Below, piece by piece: positions 16,259 through 22,901 of a stretch of DNA of 33,416 nucleotides. Under the pieces are notes generated by a model. That model was not told the origin of the DNA and made no database searches. It saw only the letters and a program-made list of their open reading frames with translations. The first letter of the stretch is position 1. Each line of letters starts with the position of its first letter. The DNA is from Rhizobium terrae (GTDB lineage Bacteria; Pseudomonadota; Alphaproteobacteria; Rhizobiales; Rhizobiaceae), in NCBI RefSeq assembly GCF_003425685.1, contig NZ_QJKM01000032.1, forward strand, positions 1 to 33,416, read 5' to 3'. The translations under genes and the position numbers were made by a program.

Positions 16259-16772
16259 AGTAGCTGGCCAGATCACCTTCGATGATCCAGCGGCCCCTCG
16301 TCGTGTCGACTCCATCCTGAAGCTGTATCTTCACGGTGCGGACGGCATGATGCACGCTCCGTTCCGGCCGGAAGCCATAGGATAAGCGATGGAAATCGCT
16401 TTCCCAGATCGGCTCCATGGCCATCAGCATGGCACGCTGGACGATCCGGTCGGTCAGGGTCGGAATACCTAGCGGTCGTAGCTTGCCGTTCGATTTCGGG
16501 ATATAGATGCGCTTGACCGGCTGGGGGCGATAACTCTCCTCCAGCAGGCTTGTCCGCAGGTCGTCCAGATGCTGATCCAGTTTGACCTGCAGTCGTTGCT
16601 TGTCCATTCCGTCGATGCCCGGCGTTCGTGCGCCGCTTGACGCAAGAACCATCCGGGCGGCCTCGGCAAGCCAGTCCCGATTGGCAATCAGCCGAAGAAG
16701 CCGATCAAATCTTCGGTTCGGATCGCTCTCGGCCCATGTTGCAAGCTTGTGCTGCATTTCGCTGATTATCAA
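16259..16772 (-). pseudogene. Group II intron reverse transcriptase, N-terminal piece
   Basis: RT blocks 0-2 of the intron-encoded protein: 'WAESDPNRRFDRLLRLIANR', 'SSGARTPGIDGMDKQRLQ', 'SYRPQPVKRIYIPKSNGKLR', 'PLGIPTLTDRIVQRAMLMAM', 'SYGFRPERSVHHAV' and 'GRWIIEGDLASY'. The match ends there at element B. The frame opens with TTG 16772; ATG 16757 is the alternative start. Together with the middle and C-terminal pieces it rebuilds an ordinary bacterial group II RT without an endonuclease domain. Confidence 0.9.
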
Positions 16773-17421
16773 AGGTCTTCACCTCGTTCGGTCAGATAGT
16801 TTGCACTTCAAGCAGTTTGAACTGTTCCCCTTCGCCATGTGGCAAGCTTTCCTGCCGCGGACTACTACGAGAACTCCGCCAGCATGATGGACATCAGGGT
16901 CAACTCCCTTGCGATGCAGAACATCGTTGGCATTCCATCATGCCTTCCCTCGTTCATATGCTGGACGTTTGCGTATTGGTGAGGCTGCCGGTCGCAGTCT
17001 TTTCCCTTGCTTTCCGCAAGTCGATGCCAATGCCATGGTCTGGCTGCATTCTCCCCATGGCCCCTTGCGAGCTTCCTACATCTACGCTCGCCTTTGGATG
17101 CATGCCGGCATACGTGTCCGGCGTTATCATCAGCATTCCGCCTGTTAAGCCGTGTAGGCGGAGGCGACATTCCAGCCCTCAGATGCGGGTGAACCGGTTC
17201 GTGTTCCTCAACCTTCCAATACTTCAGCCTCGGGAACCATCTCGGCGTAACGGCTTCGCCTCAATCCCCTTTACCTGCGGGCTACGTCACCCTGCCAGTT
17301 GACGGCAGGTTACCGCCGCTTCGGCTCATGTCCCCTCGCAGCAGGGAACAGGCAAATACTCATATCCTCCTTTCTCTTTTGCATTCCAGTCATATGCCTC
17401 CCCGACTGGGGCGAGGCGCAC
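16773..17421 (-). ncRNA. Group II intron 5' structural domains (I-IV)
   Basis: 649 bp between the 5' splice site and the RT start have no coding signal but many short inverted repeats, such as GCCTCGCCCC...GGGGAGGC right after the 5' GTGCG and GCCGGACACGTATGCCGGC further in. This fits domains I-III plus the start of domain IV. The exon-binding sequences were not assigned. Confidence 0.7.
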
Positions 17422-17791
17422 CATACGTTATATCCATTGCCCAGACCTGGTTGGGTCGGGTGACCGCCAGCTTTCGCAGGAGGTAGGGATAAATTTTGTG
17501 CCCTGGCGCTGGTTTGGAGGTGTTCGGGCGGCGATAGATCGCCTCGATACCCATCTTCTTCATCAGCGTGGCGACGTGTAGCCGCCCAGCTTCCAGCCCT
17601 TCTCCTCTCAAGAGCCCTTGCAACATCCGACTTCCCGCGAACGGGTAGTCGAGATGCAGTTCGTCAATCCGGCGCATAAGGGCCAGATCGCCGTCAGACA
17701 CCGGACGAGGCAGATAGTAGACGCTGCCACGGCTGAAGCCGAGAAGCTTCGCCTGGCGCACGACGGATAGCTTGTGCTCGCGGTCGATCAT
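17422..17791 (-). CDS. IS3-family transposase OrfB, 5' exon
   Basis: N-terminal half of OrfB: 'MIDREHKLSVVRQAKLLGFS', 'YPFAGSRMLQGLLRGEGL', 'MGIEAIYRRPNTSKPAPGHK' and 'VTRPNQVWAMDITY' (the Asp in 'AMDITY' is the first catalytic residue). The frame reads 11 codons into the intron and stops. Its ATG overlaps the orfA stop (ATGA), so it is made by coupling or frameshifting. Confidence 0.9.
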
Positions 17792-18099
17792 TTCTTTCCG
17801 CCCAGCAATCCCGCCTTGCCGAGCGCACCGGACAAAAAATCGTTCTCCAGTGTCAGTTCGCCGATTTTGGCGTGCAGCGTTTTGACATCGACGGTCGGGC
17901 CCGTTGGCTCCGCTTTCGTTTCATCGCCGAACACACCCGTCGCACCCTCAAGGAGCTGGTCTTTCCACTGTTTGATCTGGTTGGCATGCACATCGAACTG
18001 CTGGGACAATTCCACCAGCGTCTGCTCACCTCGGATGGCGGCGAGCGCCACCTTGGCCTTGAAAGCCGGGCTGTGGTTCCGGCGCGGTCGTCTCGTCAT
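17788..18099 (-). CDS. IS3-family OrfA
   Basis: About 103 residues from ATG 18099, which has AGGAG a few bases upstream. It carries the helix-turn-helix ('SPAFKAKVALAAIRGEQTLV', 'LSQQFDVHANQIKQWKDQLL') and a C-terminal leucine-zipper-like helix ('LHAKIGELTLENDFLSGAL') that multimerises OrfA/OrfAB. It ends 'LLGGKK' at the A-rich overlap with orfB. It binds the IS ends. Confidence 0.9.
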   Translation of the reverse strand: MTRRPRRNHSPAFKAKVALAAIRGEQTLVELSQQFDVHANQIKQWKDQLLEGATGVFGDETKAEPTGPTVDVKTLHAKIGELTLENDFLSGALGKAGLLGGKK

Positions 18100-18158
18100 G
18101 GTATCTCCTGTTCCCGGCATCTAAGCCGAAGTCAGGCAGAAATTCCACTTATCCTCCC

Positions 18159-18421
18159 TGTGCAGATTTCCCAAGCCACCTCTCTCCTTCTGATGGTCGG
18201 AAGGGGGATGTTGGTGATCAAGCTGAGGGAGACGATCATGATCCTGGATCTGCATCAGCAGGGCCTGACGGTGTCGGCTATTTCCAGAGAAACGGGCATC
18301 GACCGCAAGACGGTGCGCAAATACATTGAACGAGGCCTTGAGGCTCCGGCCTATGGTCCAAGAAAGCCTCGGGCAACAGTCATCGACCCGTTTGCTCCAT
18401 ATCTTCGGGAACGGGTAAAAT
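18159..18421 (+). pseudogene. istA: IS21-family IstA, N-terminal fragment with left end
   Basis: TGTGCAGATTTC at 18159-18170 resembles the left end of rhizobial IS21 elements. ATG 18208 or GTG 18214 (AAGGGGG at 18201) begins 'MLVIKLRETIMILDLHQQGL' with the IstA helix-turn-helix 'AISRETGIDRKTVRKYIERG' and 'PRKPRATVIDPFAPYLRERV'. It is cut at 18421 by the IS6 element. The DDE domain and istB are gone. Confidence 0.8.
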
Positions 18422-19308
18422 GGGCTTGTCGCAAACGATTCAGCACAATGAAACTATCCCGTGAGCGGCTGCATTTTCACGCTTTGTTAACTTTTTGAAG
18501 TCCGAAGAGGCGCGCGAGCAGGTCGTTCTGATCGTTGACGGTCCAATCGCCGGAAAAGCCGAAGCCCTTCTTCAGCCAGAGCATGGCTTCGAACCCAGCG
18601 ATTGTTCGCCGCGCCGTTTTGAAGGACTGGAAGCCGCCGATCTTTGGCATGTTTTTCTTCACCCGAAAATGGTCGCTCTCGATGCGTTGCTGGAGATGCT
18701 TGGTGACGTAGTGCACGGGATCAGGGTGAAGCAATCCGTCGTCAACCGATGTTGTGATCGCGGATGGGAAGGTGTTGGCACCGTCTGTACCGATTTTCTG
18801 CGGCGACATCAGAGGCTCATCCTTCAACATTTTGCGGAAGAATCGCTTGGCGGCATCGATGTCGCGCTTTGCGGTGAGCAGGAAGTCGATCAGGTTTCCG
18901 TGCTTGTCGATGGCGCGGTACAGATAGCGCCACTTGCCGCGGATCTTGACGTAGGTTCGTCGATCCCGACGGAGCCGCAATGCGGACGGCGAAACTGGCG
19001 CAGCCGTTTCTCGATCAAAGGCGCATAGGCGAGGACCCAGCGGTTGATCGTGCTGTGATCCACTTGGAAGCCGCGCTCGCGGAACATCTCTTCCAGGTCA
19101 CGGTAGCTCAGCGGATAGCGCAAGTACCAAGTCATCGCCTGCACGATCAGCCATGCCTCGAAATGCCGTCCTTTGAAATCATCCGTCGGTTGGCGCTTCA
19201 GCTTCTCGGCAATGGCATTTAGAATCATCGCTACGCTCCGCTACAGGGGGCGGAACTTCTCAAGGTTTGGTCAACACCTCGTTAACCACGAAAATTTGCG
19301 ACACGCCC
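18422..19308 (-). mobile_element. IS6-family element (IS26/IS6100-like), frameshifted
   Basis: 887 bp with 14-bp terminal repeats that differ at one position (GGGCTTGTCGCAAA at 18422-18435; GGGCGTGTCGCAAA inward from 19308). No 8-bp target duplication is present: the left flank is IstA sequence and the right flank is the AT-rich T-DNA-like edge. This suggests that IS6-mediated deletion or cointegrate resolution created the junction. Confidence 0.85.
18477..19228 (-). pseudogene. IS6-family transposase with a one-base deletion
   Basis: The N-terminal frame (19228 to about 18958) reads 'FKGRHFEAWLIVQAMTWYLR', 'YPLSYRDLEEMFRERGFQVD', 'STINRWVLAYAPLIEKRLR', 'GSVGIDE'. The rest, in another frame (to 18477), reads 'TYVKIRGKWRYLYRAIDKHG', 'NLIDFLLTAKRD', 'IGTDGANTFPSAI' and 'HYVTKHLQQRIESDHFRVKK'. 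One base is missing in the 'GIDE-TYVK' motif, right at the first catalytic Asp (near 18957), so the transposase is inactive. Confidence 0.85.
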
Positions 19309-19380
19309 CATATCCGTCAATTACGATACGAAGTAATCAATAACCATATAAATTAATTAACATGTGAACAAGAAACAGAC

Positions 19381-19412
19381 ATGCATACGTTTCTTTTTAC
19401 AAACGTATGCAT
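19381..19412. repeat. Perfect 12-bp inverted repeat (hairpin) beside the border-like site
   Basis: ATGCATACGTTT (19381-19392) and AAACGTATGCAT (19401-19412) are perfect arms around an 8-nt loop CTTTTTAC. It lies in an AT-rich strip (19310-19430) unlike the GC-rich surroundings. On the opposite strand the run TGTCTGTTTCTTGTTC next to it loosely resembles the T-DNA overdrive sequence. Function inferred only from position. Confidence 0.75.
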
Positions 19413-19436
19413 TCTACACTCACATATATCCTGAGG
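19412..19436 (-). other. Candidate T-DNA border sequence
   Basis: The minus strand reads CCTCAGGATATAT, six bases, then GTAGAA. Against the 25-bp T-DNA border pattern (TGRCAGGATATAT-N6-GTAAAC) the CAGGATATAT core is perfect (10/10) and GTA-A is kept in the right half, while the first three bases differ. Orientation corresponds to a right border with T-DNA extending to the right, that is, over the eukaryotic-style genes. No partner border was found inside the window. A chance match to the 10-bp core in a window this size is not negligible (order of a few percent). Confidence 0.45.
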
Positions 19437-19441
19437 GGCAA

Positions 19442-19495
19442 CCCTAACCCTAACCCTAACCCTAACCCTAACCCTAACCCTAACCCTAACCCTAA
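19442..19495 (+). repeat. Telomere-type repeat, nine perfect CCCTAA units
   Basis: Nine uninterrupted CCCTAA hexamers (complement TTAGGG), 6 bp inside the border-like site. Decaying versions follow (19496-19545: AATCCTAGCCCTGAACGTAAACCC...) and again at 21127-21147 (AACCTAAACCTAAGCCTAGCC) beyond the IS110. This is the vertebrate/filamentous-fungus/Asparagales telomere unit, not the usual plant CCCTAAA. Such a perfect array is very unusual in bacterial DNA. Confidence 0.95.
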
Positions 19496-19672
19496 CTGCA
19501 AAGGTAACTGTAATCCTAGCCCTGAACGTAAACCCAAACATAGGGTAATCGCGGCGCGATCTCCTAGGCCATTTTCTCAATTGATGCTGGTAGGGGTGGT
19601 TGCCCCCGATAAGATGGGGAATACGGGCTCTCGATTGGAACCGGGCCCAAACATCATTCGTTGGAGGCAACC

Positions 19673-20703
19673 ATGAACCAGTATATCGGACTCGACATTT
19701 CCTTGAAAGACACCGCGATCTCAATTCGGTAAGACGGCAAACGCATCTGGCGCGGCAGGTGCCCTTCGGACCCCAAGCTTCTGGCGAGGATGATCCGCAT
19801 GCACGCGCCGCACGCAAGGCGCGTTGTCTTCGAGGCCGGGCCGTTGTCGACGTGGTTCTATCACGCCCTGACGGCCGAGAGGATGCCGGCGATCTGTATC
19901 GAGGCTCGACATGCGCAAAAGGTTTTGAACGAGACGCTTAACAAGACCGATGCCAATGATGCGGACGGGTTGGCGCAACTGGCGGAAGCCGGCTTCTACA
20001 AGGTCGTCCGGGTTAAGGCATTCGACAGTATGCTGACGCGCACGCTGGTCGGGCACGCAATCAGCTCCTGAGCATCTCCGTCCAGCTCAGCAACCAGGTT
20101 CGCGGCCTGATGAAGACGTTCGGCCTCATTGTCCCGAAGGGAACAGGCCGCGTGTTCGACGGCCATGTGAAGGCACTGCTGGATGGCAATGACGACCTGG
20201 CACGGATCATATTGCCCCTGCTCGATGCCTGGCGCGACATACGCAGGCGCGCGGCCGAACTTGACCGCCAGTTGCTCGCGATGGCGCGTCAGAGCCAGGC
20301 TGTGAAGCGTCTGATGACGATTCCGGGTATCGGCACTATTACGGCCGTCTCCTACGTTGCGGCTATTGAAGACCCGGACCACTTCAGAACATCGCGTTCG
20401 GTGGGCGCTTGGCTCGGGCTGACGACGCGACGATATCAGTCCGGTGAAGTCGACTATGACGGCCATATCTCGCATCGGGGCGATAACCGTTTGCGAGGTT
20501 TGCTCTACGAAGCGGCAACGGTACTCTTGACGACAACTGGCGCCAGGGCCGAGTGCCGCCTCAAGGCCTGGGGGCTGAAGCTGCGCGAGCGGCTGGGCTT
20601 CAAGCGCGCCGCGGTGGCAGTTGCCGGCAAGCTCGCGGTCATCATGCACAGCATGCTCAAGACAGAAGAAGTGTTCAACGTATCGGCTGGCGCCACCGCA
20701 TAA
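19673..20703 (+). pseudogene. IS110-family transposase with nonsense and frameshift mutations
   Basis: ATG 19673 (GGAGG 9 bp upstream) begins 'MNQYIGLDISLKDTAISIR', the DEDD-type N-terminal Asp motif. An in-frame TAA (19730-19732) follows, then 'DGKRIWRGRCPSDPKLLARM', 'VVFEAGPLSTWFYHAL', 'HAQKVLNETLNKTDANDADG' and 'AEAGFYKVVRVKAFDS'. A one-base deletion near 20055 breaks 'TLVGARNQLLS'. The C-terminal part continues in the next frame with 'LMTIPGIGTITAVSYVAAIE' and 'YQSGEVDYDGHISHRGDNRL', the usual IS110 tail. Two lesions make it inactive. It sits between the telomere-type array and the SIS gene; GGTGGTTGCCCCCGATAAG near 19600 is typical of an IS110 left end. Confidence 0.9.
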
Positions 20704-21394
20704 GCTAAGTATCAGCCTCCTTCTATCAGCGCGTCAACTCGACTTGAGGCGTTGAGCGTCCCTGCTGCGGACGTGGGTTCGATCATTCCGTTACTCAGGC
20801 GGCAGCTCATTTGAGACTGCGTCTCAAACATAGGAAGATCCTACCTGCGAAGACCCATTATGCGGCAGCATTTACCGACCGCGGAGACAACCCTGCTCCC
20901 GGCACTGGACCGCTCCGGAGGATATGACTGCTGAGAACGGCGAACCAGGAAGCCGCTCACTCGCTACAGCACGATTGGGCGCGCGTTCGCGAGCGGCTTC
21001 TCAACCATCGGGCCAGCCAGTCGGGCACGATGACAGGCACCAACCAATTTGAACCGGCTTCCTGTGTGCAAGCCGGAACGATGCTGCATAACAGGAATTC
21101 AGTTGACGGACAGTCAGCGATTAAACAACCTAAACCTAAGCCTAGCCAAGTTCGTTCTGGAGTGGTCGCATGGGAGTTCCATCCGAGTGCTGGCCGAGTT
21201 TCAGCTGATCATGCCTGTGGGTTGAACAGGTTGGAAAAAATCAATGGCTGCCATTATTCACAATTAATAGGAAAAATTCAAATTCATTCGACTTGAAAAT
21301 CTCTGATGTCATGAAAGCTGTTCCCGCCCAAATCTTGCGGATGACCCCGAGTAAAGTGGACGTGCTCTAGGGCAACAGAAAGTCTGCGCTTCTG
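20704..21394. other. Non-coding stretch after IS110
   Basis: Up to about 20930 this is probably the 3' non-coding end of IS110. The rest holds the degenerate CCTAAA-like run at 21127-21147 and an AT-rich patch (21230-21300). That patch includes AATAAT on the minus strand (21253-21258), about 140 bp past the SIS gene stop and a possible eukaryotic-type polyadenylation signal. No gene is supported. Confidence 0.4.
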
Positions 21395-22477
21395 CTAAGT
21401 TTTTCCCAAGAAACCTGCACCTCCAGCCTCAGGCAAATTGAAACCTCCATGCTCCGCCACCGTATAGCTGGTCTTTCCATAAAGGTATCTGAAGTCGAGG
21501 TCCTTCTGATTTGCTTCAGCCAAGTGGCTGACGAACCTCTTCAAAGCCGTTCGCAAGACCAGCGGACCGAGCAGACCCCTCATCTTCTCCGCAATGCCCG
21601 GCATTTCCATATCGCGTGTGCTGTAGACCGCCATATTCTCCTTGCCATGGTCGGCGCAGAGCTTTTGCACAGGCCCCATCAGTGGCTGATACTTGTCCTC
21701 GCCCAAGACAAGGATGACTGTAATGCCTCTTGGAACGAGTTCCTGCGGGCCGTGCATGAAGCGCGCCGCTTCGACAGACATGGTCGTGACCCCGAGCTTC
21801 TCCGTCATGTTGCAGTCGGCGATCACGAACGAAGCCTGCTGAGCAAAACCGGCGGCGGCGAACATCATCTTGTCGTTGTCTTTGAAGCGAGCCGCATCGC
21901 ACTTTGCCTGTTCGTCGCTGTTTCGGCCCGCGGCGTCACAGGCCGCGGCGAAGTGCGGGAGAGAGGCGAGCAGTTGAGGCATTCCACCCCAGCCCTCTTT
22001 GATTTCCAGAAGCTTGCCGATAAAGACAAGCATCTGGAGGCAATTGGCGACATAGGGGTCGATGGCACCGGCCGCAGTGTACACCGTGGGGGAATTTTCC
22101 GCGATCGAGGATTGGTCTTTGCCGATGAAGGCGACGGTATGGCGAACCCTGCCTTTCACGGCAGCCAGTGCCAGGAGCGCATCTTCTGTCGTTCCCGATA
22201 CGGAAGTCGTGATGAGGAGAGTGCGATCACCGGTACTCTTGGGAGGTGCAATGGCGTATTCGGCGGACATGAAGGCGTAACCGCGCAGGTCTCGCGCTTC
22301 GGCGTTGATCCACCTCAGGAGAACTTCCTGCATGAAGCTGTATCCGGTGCCGGAGGATACCATCTGCACCTGATCGATGTTGGGTGCGACGCCTTCCGCG
22401 CATTTGATGATGGAGGGAACCTGGTTCAAAGCGGCCTGCAGCTTCGTGCCATACTCGGACTTGGGAGGAGAAGCCAT
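21395..22477 (-). CDS. SIS-domain sugar isomerase/deglycase-like protein (mas2'-like position), eukaryotic-style start
   Basis: 360 residues from ATG 22477. Two sugar-isomerase (SIS) modules are visible: 'MVSSGTGYSFMQEVLLRWI' (40-57, phosphosugar-binding Ser/Thr cluster) and 'LLITTSVSGTTEDALLALAA' (87-106), then 'VTTMSVEAARFMHGPQELVP' (230-249, the 'E.RHGP' loop of GlmS, AgaS and FrlB). FrlB-type relatives split fructosamine-6-phosphates into hexose-phosphate plus amino acid; run in reverse, they would conjugate them. The start context is CACCATGGC, the leader is pyrimidine-rich (CTACCTCGCTCTTCTTC), there is no Shine-Dalgarno, and TATAAAA lies 115 bp upstream. It is divergent from the phosphatase/SDR fusion. 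A longer frame from 22564 exists, but its start lacks any such context. Inferred role: first step of an Amadori-type opine synthesis in a host cell. Confidence 0.75.
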   Translation of the reverse strand: MASPPKSEYGTKLQAALNQVPSIIKCAEGVAPNIDQVQMVSSGTGYSFMQEVLLRWINAEARDLRGYAFMSAEYAIAPPKSTGDRTLLITTSVSGTTEDALLALAAVKGRVRHTVAFIGKDQSSIAENSPTVYTAAGAIDPYVANCLQMLVFIGKLLEIKEGWGGMPQLLASLPHFAAACDAAGRNSDEQAKCDAARFKDNDKMMFAAAGFAQQASFVIADCNMTEKLGVTTMSVEAARFMHGPQELVPRGITVILVLGEDKYQPLMGPVQKLCADHGKENMAVYSTRDMEMPGIAEKMRGLLGPLVLRTALKRFVSHLAEANQKDLDFRYLYGKTSYTVAEHGGFNLPEAGGAGFLGKT

Positions 22478-22901
22478 GGTGTTGGATGAAGAAGAGCGAG
22501 GTAGAATGTGGACTGCGATTTTGCGTGGAGTGGGTGTGATGCCTTGGGGTATCCATTGGAACAATATCGGGGCAGTCGACGATGATTTTATAGCTCGGAC
22601 GAACCGCTCCTCACGGTCGAAATACCTGCCGACGAGTGCATTTCGCCACCGGCATCCCGTATCGGCAAAGCCAGACCGACAGAAACTGATAACATGGTGT
22701 CATGCATATGCTGAGACGTATCCTTGCATGTGTTGGGGTGCGGTCGAACAGCGCAAGAATTGGAAACGCTTATTGGACAAGGGATTCGCCTTCGCCTATT
22801 TAAGTGAAGGCGAAACCGACAGGATGCAACCGTCTGGATCATTTCTTCCAGCTCCGCCCCTCATTCCAGAATCAAGGTTCATTTGCCTCCGGTAATCCAC
22901 A
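22478..22901. promoter_or_regulatory. Divergent promoter region with two eukaryotic-type TATA boxes
   Basis: A 424-bp region between two ATGs facing away from each other. On the minus strand CTATAAAAT (TATAAAA at 22586-22592) lies 115 bp before the SIS start; on the plus strand CTATTTAAG (TATTTAA at 22797-22803) lies 105 bp before the fusion-gene start. Both ATGs have Kozak-type contexts (CACCATGGC and CACAATGGC) and neither has a ribosome site. The layout resembles the short bidirectional mas1'/mas2' promoter of agropine-type T-DNA. No clear ocs/as-1 element was found, only an ACGT core near 22716. Confidence 0.65.

Larger units (their letters stand above)
10185..17421 (-). mobile_element. 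Group II intron inserted in IS3 orfB, carrying two nested insertions
   Basis: On the minus strand the 5' end is GTGCGCC (first base 17421) and the 3' end is CTTACTCCAC (last base 10185). Removing this segment joins 'WAMDITY' to 'PMARGF' through one Val codon (TATG + TTCCG), restoring the normal IS3 OrfB reading frame; this fixes both boundaries. Structured 5' domains occupy 16773-17421, the reverse transcriptase lies in three pieces, and a canonical domain V and a domain VI hairpin precede the 3' end. Without its two insertions (about 2.23 and 2.74 kb) the intron is about 2.26 kb. Confidence 0.9.
9704..18151 (-). mobile_element. IS3-family element, interrupted by a group II intron
   Basis: The imperfect terminal repeats read inward TAAGTGGATATCCGCCT (9704-9720) and TAAGTGGAATTTCTGCCT (18151-18134). 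orfA and the 5' part of orfB lie at 17422-18099 and the 3' part of orfB at 9724-10184. All sequence between is a group II intron with two further insertions; without it the IS would be about 1.2 kb, normal for IS3. No 3-4 bp target duplication is visible, so flanks have been rearranged. Confidence 0.85.

Noticed and set aside
19407..19676. Open frame encoding an Asn-Pro dipeptide repeat protein
   Set aside because: The NP repeat is just the translation of the CCCTAA array. There is no ribosome site or Kozak context and the rest overlaps IS110 leader sequence.
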